DNA from: RPQJ01 sp963732375
GTDB lineage: Bacteria > Pseudomonadota > Gammaproteobacteria > Steroidobacterales > Steroidobacteraceae
Length of the DNA stretch: 64,000 bases
Direction of reading: 5' to 3'
Assembly: GCA_963732375.1 (NCBI GenBank)
Contig: CAVSZE010000003.1
Location: 62,001 to 126,000, forward strand
A model generated the notes under the pieces. The model searched no databases and had not been told where the DNA came from. It saw nothing but the letters and a program-made list of their open reading frames with translations. Numbering within the stretch: position 1 is the stretch's first letter; each line of letters begins with the position of its first letter. The translations under genes and the position numbers were made by a program. This document shows, in pieces, positions 46,301 to 53,955 of this stretch.

Positions 46301-48188
46301 CGGCGACGTGTTCGGCAACGGCATGCTGCTCTCCAGGCACATCCGCCTGGTCGCGGCGTTCAACCACCAGCACGTCTTCATCGACCCGTCACCGGACCCC
46401 GAGGCGAGTTTCCGCGAGCGCGAACGGCTGTTCAACCTGCCGCGTTCGTCGTGGAGCGACTACAACCTGCGCGCCATTTCCGCGGGCGGCGGCGTGTATC
46501 CGCGCGACGCGAAGGAAATACCGCTGTCGGCACAGGCTCGTGCACTGCTCGGCATCGAGGCCGCGAAGGCCACGCCGACGCAGGTCATCCAGGCAATCCT
46601 GAAGCTGCCGGTCGACCTTCTCTGGAACGGCGGCATCGGAACCTACGTCAAGGCTTCCTGGGAATCCAATTCCACCATTGGTGATCGCAACAACGACACG
46701 CTGCGCGTGGACGGCCGCGAGCTGCGCTGCAAGGTAGTCGGCGAAGGAGGCAACCTCGGCCTGTCGCAGCTCGGACGCATCGAGTTCGCCCTCGCCGGCG
46801 GCCGCATCAACACGGACTTCGTCGACAACTCCGGCGGAGTGGACTGCTCCGACCACGAGGTCAACATCAAGATCATGCTCGATGCCGTAGCCCGTCGGAC
46901 CAGGCTCACGACGGCGGCGCGCAACCGCCTGCTGGTCGAGATGACCGACGACGTGGGCGAGCTGGTGCTGCGCGACAACTACCTTCAGGGGCAGGCGATC
47001 AGCATCCTCGAGGCCGGCTCGGCCGAGCGTCTCGGCGAACACGCGCATTTCATCCGCTCGCTGGAGCTCGACGGCGTACTCGACCGCGCGCTCGAGTTCC
47101 TGCCGAACGCCGAGGACCTGGAGGAACGCAGTCGCGCGGGCCAGGGTCTCACGCGGCCGGAACTCGCGATGCTGCTCTCGTACGCAAAGATCGCGCTGAA
47201 CCAGCAGCTCATTGCGTCGGACGTGCCTGAGGATCCATACCTCAGCCAGGAACTCGGCAGGTACTTCCCGGACCGGCTCGCCAACCGCTATGCCTCGCTG
47301 CTTGGCGAGCACCGCCTGAAGCGCGAAATCATCGCGACCGCCACCACCAACAGCATCGTGAACCGCATGGGGCCGACCTTCGTCACCCGCACGCGCCAGG
47401 ACTGCGGCGTTGGCGCGGCGTCCGTCGCACGGGCCTACACGATTGCGCGCGAGATCTTCGACGTACGCGATATCTGGCGCGCCATAGAGTCGCTCGACAA
47501 CCGGGTCGCGGCCAGCGTGCAGTACGACATGCTGCAGGACACGGTCGCATTGCTGCGCCAGGCGACCTACTGGCTGCTGCAGCGTCATCGCGGCGCTCTC
47601 AGCATCGACATGCAGGTCGGCCGCCTGCGGCCGGGCATCCGCGAGCTGACTGCCGCACAGCCGCAGTGGCTGCACGGCCTGGAACGACAGGCATTCGACG
47701 CACGCGCCGCTGCGCTGACGGGCGCCGGCGTGCCACCCCCGCTGGCGCGCCAGGTCTCGGCCTGCTCCGCGCTGCAGTGCGCACCCGACATCGTCGAGAT
47801 CGCGACCGCGCGCAGGATCTCGGTGGAAGCCGCTGCCGGCGCGTATTTCGGGTCGGGTGCGGAGTTCGGGCTTGACTGGCTTAGGGAGCGCATCGAGAAC
47901 CTCGGCATCGATGGCCACTGGCAGGCGGTCGCACGCGGAAGCCTGCGCGAGTCGCTGTTCGAGAACCAGCGGGCGCTCGCGCAACAGGTACTCGAGGGGC
48001 CGCGCGAGCGGGACCCGGCACGGGCCATCGAGCGCTGGACCAAGAAGCACGTGGCACAGGCCGCACACGCACGCGGCGTCGTCAACGACATCCGGAGCCA
48101 GCCCACCACCGCCGACTTTGCTTCGCTTGCGGTCGCGCTCCAGGCCGTGCGCCGTCTGGTCATCGCCGCGGAAGGAAGAACCAAATGA
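43365..48188 (+). CDS. gdhB: NAD-specific glutamate dehydrogenase (180-kDa class)
   Basis: Large NAD-dependent glutamate dehydrogenase (GDH-180 class, as in Streptomyces and Pseudomonas), which deaminates glutamate to 2-oxoglutarate for catabolism. From ATG 43365 (MSGSIPAVRRHL, with AAGGA upstream) it has 1607 residues. A long N-terminal regulatory half carries ACT-like segments. The catalytic core spans roughly 730-1230, with VARGGLRWSDRREDFRTEVLGL (about 802) and PVGAKGGFFPKL (about 837), which hold the substrate Lys residues. GEGGNLGLSQLGRIEFALAGGRINTDF is in the nucleotide domain. The C-terminal helical region is complete. Its stop overlaps the gpmA start (ATGA). Confidence 0.95.
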   Translation: MSGSIPAVRRHLIDAIAAQLKPGPARSPVQPAKFVRECYRGVDEDDLGARRPADLAAAAMGLLTFGTRRRADQSLVRVFNPVQSQHGWTSPNTVVEVVTDDMPFLVDSLAMVLADCGLALHVMVHPVLNVTRDRAGRLKRCAADEAAGALMESWQHVEVDAVTDPARLEEVRARIVAMLTDVRFAVQDWREMTSRAQSLAASIADGMPGVGRAECNEASAFLSWLADNHFTFLGYREYKLVRGAKQDRLVPVASSGLGLLRAGKGRPRPKPVVLKGEVRRRAREPAALVVTKANSISTVHRATYLDYVGVKIIDARGNVTGEQRFLGLFTSSTYSANPLDIPLLRHKIQRIVDQIGAAPGGHDSKALFHVLESYPRDELFQASVPELVRNARGIVNIYERRRVRLFLRRDPYGRFYSALLYVPRDRYNTQARLRIEEILLQELAGMSHETQVQISESALARLYVLVRTDPAHDVTVDVERIERRVAEAIRTWEDRLRDELAARLPGERAGSYATAFPAAYQEDVSARDAIDDIRELMALPESGTALGLELRPGEAARKALHLRFYRRGEPVAMSDLVPLLENFDLRILNERPYRIGPAHDLWVQVLEVTHASGRTLDPVQAGPRFKEAFFAVWNGLAENDGVNRLVLAADLHWRQAVVLRAVCRYLLQTGLPFSQRYMESVLERHPGVASRLAGTFEARFDPDLKDSTRASRLRSLAREIEEVLDQVTKPDDDRILRAFRAVIAAMLRTNHYQLNVNGDAKPYVSFKFDPRKLPELPKPRPMFEIWVYSPRVEGVHLRMGKVARGGLRWSDRREDFRTEVLGLMKAQNVKNTLIVPVGAKGGFFPKLMPVGATREEIQREGTECYRMFIRALLDLTDNVDGGEIVPPLRTMRYDPDDPYLVVAADKGTATFSDTANALAAEYGFWLGDAFASGGSAGYDHKVMGITAKGGWECVKRHFREMGVDIQSQDFTVAGIGDMAGDVFGNGMLLSRHIRLVAAFNHQHVFIDPSPDPEASFRERERLFNLPRSSWSDYNLRAISAGGGVYPRDAKEIPLSAQARALLGIEAAKATPTQVIQAILKLPVDLLWNGGIGTYVKASWESNSTIGDRNNDTLRVDGRELRCKVVGEGGNLGLSQLGRIEFALAGGRINTDFVDNSGGVDCSDHEVNIKIMLDAVARRTRLTTAARNRLLVEMTDDVGELVLRDNYLQGQAISILEAGSAERLGEHAHFIRSLELDGVLDRALEFLPNAEDLEERSRAGQGLTRPELAMLLSYAKIALNQQLIASDVPEDPYLSQELGRYFPDRLANRYASLLGEHRLKREIIATATTNSIVNRMGPTFVTRTRQDCGVGAASVARAYTIAREIFDVRDIWRAIESLDNRVAASVQYDMLQDTVALLRQATYWLLQRHRGALSIDMQVGRLRPGIRELTAAQPQWLHGLERQAFDARAAALTGAGVPPPLARQVSACSALQCAPDIVEIATARRISVEAAAGAYFGSGAEFGLDWLRERIENLGIDGHWQAVARGSLRESLFENQRALAQQVLEGPRERDPARAIERWTKKHVAQAAHARGVVNDIRSQPTTADFASLAVALQAVRRLVIAAEGRTK

Positions 48189-48943
48189 GCACCGGAAAAC
48201 TCATACTGCTGCGCCACGGCCAGAGCACCTGGAACCTCGAGAACCTGTTTACCGGCTGGGTCGATGTCGATCTCTCCGAGCAGGGAACGCTCGAGGCACA
48301 GGAGGCCGGACGGCTGCTGCGCGACGAGGGCATCGCATTCGACCTCGCGTTCACCTCGGTGCTGAAGCGCGCGATCCGCACGTTGTGGATCGCGCTCGAC
48401 GGCATGGACCTGATGTGGCTGCCGGTAGAGCGCAGCTGGCGCCTGAACGAGCGCCACTACGGCGCGCTGCAGGGGCTCGACAAGGCACGGACCGTCGAAA
48501 AGCACGGGGCCGAGCAGGTGAAGATCTGGCGCCGCAGCTACGACATTCCGCCGCCGCCGCTGCCGCTCGACGACCCGCAGCACCCGCGTTTCGATCGGCG
48601 CTATGCCGGTGTGCCGGCCACGGAACTCCCCGCGTCGGAGTCGCTGAAAGACACGCTGGCGAGGGTGCTGCCTTTCTGGACGACGCGCATTGCGCCCGAA
48701 CTGGCGGCTGGCCGTAACCTGCTGGTGGTCGCGCACGGCAACAGCATCCGTGCAATGGTCAAGATGCTGGACGGCATTTCCGACCAGGACATCGTCGGAC
48801 TGAACATTCCGACCGGCGTGCCGCTGCTGTACGAACTGGACGACAGCCTGAAGCCGCGGTCGAGCCGCTACCTCGGGGATGCAGAGGCCGTAAAGGCGCG
48901 TGCCGAAGCAGTGGCCCGCCAGGCCGACGCCAGGAAACAGTAG
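48185..48943 (+). CDS. gpmA: 2,3-bisphosphoglycerate-dependent phosphoglycerate mutase
   Basis: Glycolytic/gluconeogenic mutase interconverting 3- and 2-phosphoglycerate. The 252-residue protein begins MSTGKLILLRHGQSTWN with phospho-His11. It has Glu89 (LNERHYG) and His184 (VVAHGNSIRA), and the FTGWVDVDLSEQG and KTLPYWxxxI-like LPFWTTRIAPEL segments of dPGM. Length is standard. It overlaps the dehydrogenase gene by 4 nt, an unusual pairing implying coupled expression of glutamate catabolism and gluconeogenic flux. Confidence 0.96.
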   Translation: MSTGKLILLRHGQSTWNLENLFTGWVDVDLSEQGTLEAQEAGRLLRDEGIAFDLAFTSVLKRAIRTLWIALDGMDLMWLPVERSWRLNERHYGALQGLDKARTVEKHGAEQVKIWRRSYDIPPPPLPLDDPQHPRFDRRYAGVPATELPASESLKDTLARVLPFWTTRIAPELAAGRNLLVVAHGNSIRAMVKMLDGISDQDIVGLNIPTGVPLLYELDDSLKPRSSRYLGDAEAVKARAEAVARQADARKQ

Positions 48944-48966
48944 CCCGGAAGGACAATCGCCGGGCT
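48942..48966 (+). terminator. Hairpin after gpmA
   Basis: AGCCCGG and CCGGGCT (48942-48948, 48960-48966) form a 7-bp stem with an 11-nt loop starting within the gpmA stop codon, in the 73-bp convergent gap before the RND gene. No U-run follows, so it is a weak terminator candidate. Confidence 0.3.
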
Positions 48967-49016
48967 GACGCGGCGCAGATTCGCGTACCGAGTGCCCGGC
49001 GAAGCCAGTCCGTCGC

Positions 49017-51452
49017 CTACATCGCTTCCTCGAGCACTGCCCCCTTCTTGTCCTTCTTCTTCAGGTTGCCCACCAGGTAGGCCGCAAGCGCCGGCAGCAG
49101 CAGGATCGCGCCGAACGCATTCACCAGGAACATGAATGCCAGCAGGATCCCCATGTCGGCCTGGAACTTGAGCGCCGAGAAAATCCAGGTGGCGACCGAG
49201 ATGGTCATTGTGGCAGCCGTGAACAACGACGCGGTTCCACGCTGCTTCAAGGCCTCGACGAACGCTTCCTTCAGCACCAGGCCGTTATCTTCCATCTCGT
49301 GCTTCATGCGCTCGAACAGATAGATTCCGTAGTCGACGCCGACGCCTACACCGAGCGCCACCACCGGCAACGTGTTCACCTTGACGCCGATGCCAAGCAT
49401 CGCCATCAGCGCATTGCACAGCACCGTCACCAGCGCCAACGGAAGAATCACGCACAGCGTGATCCGGATCGACTTGAACGCAAGCAGGCACAGCACCGAC
49501 ACCGACGCAAAGAGCGCCAGGTTGACCCACTTGTCCGCGGCCTCGACTGCCTCGTTGGTCGCCGCCATGACGCCCACGTTGCCGCTCGCGAGCCGGAACG
49601 TAATTCGATCCGTGTCGCCCCCGGCCGCCTTGAACTCCTTGACCTTTTCGACGATGCGGGAAATCGTCGTCGCCTGGTGGTCGCTGGTATAGATGCTGAC
49701 CGGCATCGCGGTGCAACGGGAGTTCATGTACTCGTTGCCGAAACGGGTCGCGTATCCCACGCCCTGCGCTATCTGTGCCTGCGGCTCGGGCAGCATGCGC
49801 CACTTGGCGAAGGTCTCGGCATAGGCCTGGGTGACGACCTTCACGAAACCCGACAGGCTGCGCACGCTCGCCACGCCGTCCACCTGCCGCATCTGGAAGT
49901 CGAAGTCCTCCATCTTGTTCATCACTTCGCGGTCCACGCAGGGCGAGTCGTCGTCGCTGGTGGGTTTCGCGACGGCGATGACCTGCAGCAGGTCCACTCC
50001 GATCGAGTAGTGGCTGGTGATGAAATCCACGTCCTGGTTGTACCGGGAAGTCGGCCGCAGCTCGGGCACGCCCTTGCCCAGGTCACCGATGTGCAGGTGT
50101 CTCGCCTGCGAGATTCCGAACGCCAGCAGCCCGAGGGCAATGACAATCGGCACCCAGGCGAACTGCCTGGTGGCCAGGATGCCGAGCCGCTGCCACAACC
50201 AGTCGCCCGCCGTCTCCTTGCCGCTCAGCTTCATCGCCTGCTCGGGCGTGAACTTGTAGTAGGACAGCAGGATCGGCAGCAGCATCTTGTTTGTGATGAT
50301 CATCACCGTCACGCCGATCGTCGCGGTGAATGCAAGTTCGCGGACCATCTCGATGTCGATGAAGGCGATCACCATGAACCCGAGCGCATTGGCGAGCAGC
50401 GCCATCGCGCCGGGGATGAACAGCTTCTGGAAGGACCGCGTGGAGGCCGTGACGCCGTCCGCGCCGTGCAGCGTCTCGAGCTTCCAGGCATTGGTCATCT
50501 GCACGGCGTGCGAAACCGCGATCGAGAAGATCAGGAACGGCACCAGGATCGACATCGGATCGAGGCCCAGTCCGAACACAGGCAGCAGCCCGAGCAGCCA
50601 GATCACCGGCACGATCGCGCAAATGAGCGCCAGCGACGTGATCATCAGCGACCCGGAATACCAGTAGAGCAGCAACGCTGTGATGATGATTGCGACTCCG
50701 AAGAATACCAGTACGCCGGCGGCGCCCTTGGCGATGTCGCCGACCGCCTTGGCGAAACCGATGACGTAGACGCCGGTGTTCTTCGTCTCGTACTTGGCAC
50801 GGATGTCCTCGAGCTGCTGCGCCACGTTCTGCAGGTCAAGTCGCTGGCCCGTGTCGGGGTCGTTCTCCATTAGCGTGGCAACCACCATCGCGGACGACTG
50901 GTCGTTCGAAACGATGCGTCCCACCCAGTCGGACTTCATCAGGTTCTCGCGAACCTTGGCCAGCTGCTCGGTCGTCCCGGAAAAATCGGCGGAAACGATG
51001 TTGCCGCCGCGGAAGCCGTCCTCGACGACCTCGTTGAATCGAACGTTCGGCGTGAAGAGCGACGTGACCGAGCTGCGCTCGACGCCCTTTATGTAGAAGA
51101 CCTCCTCGGTGACCTTGCGCAAGGCCTCCATGAACTCCTTGTCATAGATCGTGCCGTTCTTGTTCTGCAGCGCGACCAGGACCTTGTTTGCGCCGCCGAA
51201 ATCCGACTGGAACTCCAGGAAAGTCGCCATGTACGGATGGTTGAGCGGAATCATCTTGGTGAACGCCGCCTGCACGCGCAGCTGGCTCGACATGGCGCCA
51301 AGCACGACGGTGATCAGGATGAACAGGATCAGCAGGGGCTTGCGGGTGCGGAAGATCCAGTAAGAGATCTTGCCGACCCAGTCCGTGCGGAACTGCTGCT
51401 GCTGGATCTCTTCGCCTTCGACGCCCGGGACATTCTTGCTTTCGTTCGCCAT
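49017..51452 (-). CDS. RND/MMPL-family inner-membrane transporter
   Basis: Predicted proton-driven inner-membrane transporter of the RND superfamily, nearest to the MMPL/HpnN lipid-exporter type. The 811-residue protein has two repeated halves, each one helix, a periplasmic domain and five helices (about 12 TM). The second half has a charged TM motif GVGVDYGIYLFERM, as in MMPL proteins. The matching motif of the first half reads SIAVSHAVQMTNAW, lacking the Asp. The C-terminus is Lys-rich and cytoplasmic. It is the last gene of DUF1302-DUF1329-YCF48-RND, 9 nt after the YCF48 gene, with a TAGGGG Shine-Dalgarno. Cargo is unknown; a hydrophobic or lipid-like molecule is likely from family. Confidence 0.88.
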   Translation of the reverse strand: MANESKNVPGVEGEEIQQQQFRTDWVGKISYWIFRTRKPLLILFILITVVLGAMSSQLRVQAAFTKMIPLNHPYMATFLEFQSDFGGANKVLVALQNKNGTIYDKEFMEALRKVTEEVFYIKGVERSSVTSLFTPNVRFNEVVEDGFRGGNIVSADFSGTTEQLAKVRENLMKSDWVGRIVSNDQSSAMVVATLMENDPDTGQRLDLQNVAQQLEDIRAKYETKNTGVYVIGFAKAVGDIAKGAAGVLVFFGVAIIITALLLYWYSGSLMITSLALICAIVPVIWLLGLLPVFGLGLDPMSILVPFLIFSIAVSHAVQMTNAWKLETLHGADGVTASTRSFQKLFIPGAMALLANALGFMVIAFIDIEMVRELAFTATIGVTVMIITNKMLLPILLSYYKFTPEQAMKLSGKETAGDWLWQRLGILATRQFAWVPIVIALGLLAFGISQARHLHIGDLGKGVPELRPTSRYNQDVDFITSHYSIGVDLLQVIAVAKPTSDDDSPCVDREVMNKMEDFDFQMRQVDGVASVRSLSGFVKVVTQAYAETFAKWRMLPEPQAQIAQGVGYATRFGNEYMNSRCTAMPVSIYTSDHQATTISRIVEKVKEFKAAGGDTDRITFRLASGNVGVMAATNEAVEAADKWVNLALFASVSVLCLLAFKSIRITLCVILPLALVTVLCNALMAMLGIGVKVNTLPVVALGVGVGVDYGIYLFERMKHEMEDNGLVLKEAFVEALKQRGTASLFTAATMTISVATWIFSALKFQADMGILLAFMFLVNAFGAILLLPALAAYLVGNLKKKDKKGAVLEEAM

Positions 51453-51461
51453 GGACTACCC

Positions 51462-52463
51462 CTACTGTCCCGTCGTCGGCTTCTGGTCCGTCAGCCAGGA
51501 CGGATCCAATAGCATCACGCCCCTTTCGCCGACGAGAATCACCTTGCCGCCGGCGTCCATCAGCGCCGTGAATCCCGGCGCATTCGGGGCCCAGTGCACT
51601 GCGAGCGTGCGACCGTCGTCCGTGCTCACGGCCAGCAGTCCCGAATTTCCAACCAGCAGGATGCGGCCGTCTGCAAGTTGCCTGCCCGACATCAGCGAAG
51701 CCGTGGTCCCGAGTTCCACCTTGTCCCACGTGGCACCAAAATCGGTGGTGCGATACACATTGCCGCGCATGCCGAACGCCAGCAGCGCACCTTCCTTGGT
51801 CGCCAGGCCAGCAAAGTAGGAACCTTCGTAGGGCGACGTCATCGCGGTCCAGGTCATGCCGTCGTCGTCCGAACGCGCAAGCGTCCCCGACTCGGCCACC
51901 ATGAAGAGCGAGTTGCCGAAAGGCAGCACCTGGGAAATATGCCGGTCGAAGTCCTCTGAGACCACCATGCGTTTCTGCCAAGTCTTGCCGGCGTCCACCG
52001 AATCGACATAAAGACCGAAGGCTCCATAGGCGACGAAATGATCGCCGCCCAGGTGCACGACGCCGAGCAGTGAATCCGTGCCCGCCTCCTCCACCGGGAT
52101 CCTTGACCAGGTATTACCGCCGTCTTCGGTGCGCACCACGGACCCGCCGTGGCCCACCGCGACTCCGACCTTCCCATCGCGGAACGCGACACCGGTCAGC
52201 GTGCGATCGACCGGCGTCTCGATGGCCTTCCAGGTCTGGCCGGCATCATCCGAAACGAGCGCAAACCCTCGCTCGCCGACGGTGACCAGTCGCTGGCCCG
52301 CCAGCGCGATGTCGTTCAGGATGATCTTGTTGCTCTTTATCTGGACCACGATCCCTGATTTCGGGGTGGCGGCGCCGGCGGCGCCCTCTTCCGCTCGACT
52401 CGCGGAAACTGCCGTCAGGCTCGCGCCGAGCAAGACGCATGCCGCCTTGGCCCAGTACTTCAT
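51462..52463 (-). CDS. YCF48-like beta-propeller protein (periplasmic)
   Basis: Secreted protein of 333 residues with signal peptide 1-24 (KYWAKAACVLLGASLTAVSA). About seven YCF48/sialidase-like blades follow, recognised by repeated DDAGQTWKAI, EDGGNTWSRI, VDAGKTWQKR, DDGMTWTAM, TDFGATWDKV and TDDGRTLAVH (Asp-box-like) segments. YCF48 of photosynthetic organisms assists photosystem II assembly; here there is no photosynthetic context. The constant placement before the RND gene suggests it helps assemble or gate the transporter in the periplasm. That role is inferred from operon context only. Confidence 0.87.
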   Translation of the reverse strand: MKYWAKAACVLLGASLTAVSASRAEEGAAGAATPKSGIVVQIKSNKIILNDIALAGQRLVTVGERGFALVSDDAGQTWKAIETPVDRTLTGVAFRDGKVGVAVGHGGSVVRTEDGGNTWSRIPVEEAGTDSLLGVVHLGGDHFVAYGAFGLYVDSVDAGKTWQKRMVVSEDFDRHISQVLPFGNSLFMVAESGTLARSDDDGMTWTAMTSPYEGSYFAGLATKEGALLAFGMRGNVYRTTDFGATWDKVELGTTASLMSGRQLADGRILLVGNSGLLAVSTDDGRTLAVHWAPNAPGFTALMDAGGKVILVGERGVMLLDPSWLTDQKPTTGQ

Positions 52464-52477
52464 GCTTTCTCCCGCCT

Positions 52478-52492
52478 GGCCCGCCGCGGGCC
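52478..52492 (-). other. Intra-operon hairpin 2
   Basis: Perfect inverted repeat with 7-bp arms, plus-strand GGCCCGC-C-GCGGGCC, 15 nt before the YCF48 gene start. It is the second of two hairpins in the 117-bp gap inside the DUF1302-RND operon. Confidence 0.6.
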
Positions 52493-52503
52493 GTTGACTC
52501 GAT

Positions 52504-52533
52504 GCCGGCCCCGGACCTGAATCCGGGGCCGGC
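52504..52533 (-). other. Intra-operon hairpin 1 (12-bp perfect stem)
   Basis: GCCGGCCCCGGA (52504-52515) and TCCGGGGCCGGC (52522-52533) are exact inverted repeats with a 6-nt loop. It lies 47 nt downstream of the DUF1329 stop and 40 nt upstream of the YCF48 start. There is no U-run on the minus strand, so it is more likely an mRNA-stabilising or partial-termination element than a true terminator. Confidence 0.7.
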
Positions 52534-52580
52534 CATTTTCCTCTCTACGCGATTACCGGCCGGCCTGAAGCCGCGCCGCG

Positions 52581-53933
52581 TTACTTCGTTCCGAGGCGCC
52601 GCAGGGCATCAGGCTGGAAGTCCGCCCACTTGCCATGCACGCCGAACTTCCAGGGCGCCTTGATCTCGTTGTCGACGCCGCCGAACAAGTAGTCGCCGTT
52701 GTTCAGGTCGTGCCAGATATTGGCGCGGTACCACGGCACCTTCGCGTCGTAGAACTGAATCATCGGGTGCACGCCGACGCGCCACAGCGCCTTGCGCGTG
52801 TCGTAGGCGTCTTCATAGACCACCTGCCAGCTGTCCTCGTCGAGGTAGAAAACGCGCTTGGCGTAGATGTGCCGGCTGCCGGCCTTCAGGTCGCCCTCGA
52901 CCTGCCACACGCGGTGAAGCTCATAACGCATCAGGTCGGCATTGACCGTGTTCTTTCCGATCATGTCCTTGTACTTGACCTTCTTGTCGGACAACTTGTA
53001 GGAGTTGTACGGGATGTACATCTCTTTCTTGCCGACCAACTTCCAGTCATAACGATCCGGTGCGCCATTCCACGCGTCGAACTGGTCCGACGTGCGCATG
53101 CCTTCGGTGCCATCGGTGATGTTGTCGTACGACAGCTCCGGGGCACGCCGCACGCGTCGCTGCCCGGCATTGTAGATCCAGGCCGCACGGATCTGCTTCA
53201 CCTGGTCCAGGGGCTCCTGCACCAGGTAGACCGTGCCGACCAGCGTGGCGGGCGCAGTCAGGCTCGAGAGGAACACCAGCAGCAGGTTGGGCTGCGGCTC
53301 GTCGAGATTCGCGTTGAAGATGCGCAGCTCGTTCGCGCCGACCTTGTAGTAGTCGCCGTTGCCGCGCACCGGAAAGCTGTTGTAGTCGCGTTCAAGGCCA
53401 CCACCGAGGTAGCGCTGCTGCATGTTCCACATGACTTCGAGACCGTTCGTCGGGATCGGGAACGGAACGGCCGAACGGCCGCCCGTGATGCCGAAGCCCT
53501 CCAGCTGGATCTTGGTCGCAAACTGCTTTACCTCATCGTACACCGCCTGCGGATAGCAGGCCGTGCGCCGTGTCTCATACACCGGCATCTTGAAATTGTC
53601 GTGTTTCGCGAGCAGCGCCAGCAGGCCAGGCGACAGCTTGTCCTTGTACTGGTCCGCGTTGGCCTTGGTGATGGTGAATTTCGGCTTGTCGCTCGGGAAC
53701 GGGTCGGTATAGCCCATTTCCGGCTTCCATCCCGCCGGCGGTTCGCACAGTCCGCCCGTCCAGGCCGGAATGGTGCCGTCCTTGTTGCCCGCCTTCTCGG
53801 CACCGACCGGGGTCAGGTCGGCGCCGAGGCGCGCAACGTCGGCTTCCGACATCTTGGCCTGGGCCGGCAACGCCGCACCAAGCAGGCCCGCCGTCGCGAT
53901 CGCGGCGGCAAGGATCGTGTTGATCGTCTTCAT
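52581..53933 (-). CDS. DUF1329 periplasmic protein (LolA/LolB-like fold family)
   Basis: Secreted protein of 450 residues: signal peptide 1-26 (ending LPAQA-K), then DUF1329. Recognisable family segments are LGADLTPVGAEKAGNKDGTIPAWTGGL near the N-terminus, RRVRRAPELSYDNITDGTEGMRTSDQFD, YELHRVWQVEGDLKAGSRHIYAKR and FYLDEDSWQVVYEDAYD. The family is grouped with LolA/LolB-type lipoprotein-binding folds, so the domain probably binds a hydrophobic ligand in the periplasm. It follows DUF1302 by 22 nt (AGGAG Shine-Dalgarno) and is separated from YCF48 by two hairpins. Biochemical function is not established. Confidence 0.9.
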   Translation of the reverse strand: MKTINTILAAAIATAGLLGAALPAQAKMSEADVARLGADLTPVGAEKAGNKDGTIPAWTGGLCEPPAGWKPEMGYTDPFPSDKPKFTITKANADQYKDKLSPGLLALLAKHDNFKMPVYETRRTACYPQAVYDEVKQFATKIQLEGFGITGGRSAVPFPIPTNGLEVMWNMQQRYLGGGLERDYNSFPVRGNGDYYKVGANELRIFNANLDEPQPNLLLVFLSSLTAPATLVGTVYLVQEPLDQVKQIRAAWIYNAGQRRVRRAPELSYDNITDGTEGMRTSDQFDAWNGAPDRYDWKLVGKKEMYIPYNSYKLSDKKVKYKDMIGKNTVNADLMRYELHRVWQVEGDLKAGSRHIYAKRVFYLDEDSWQVVYEDAYDTRKALWRVGVHPMIQFYDAKVPWYRANIWHDLNNGDYLFGGVDNEIKAPWKFGVHGKWADFQPDALRRLGTK

Positions 53934-53955
53934 TTAAATCTTCTCCTGGTTCCGG

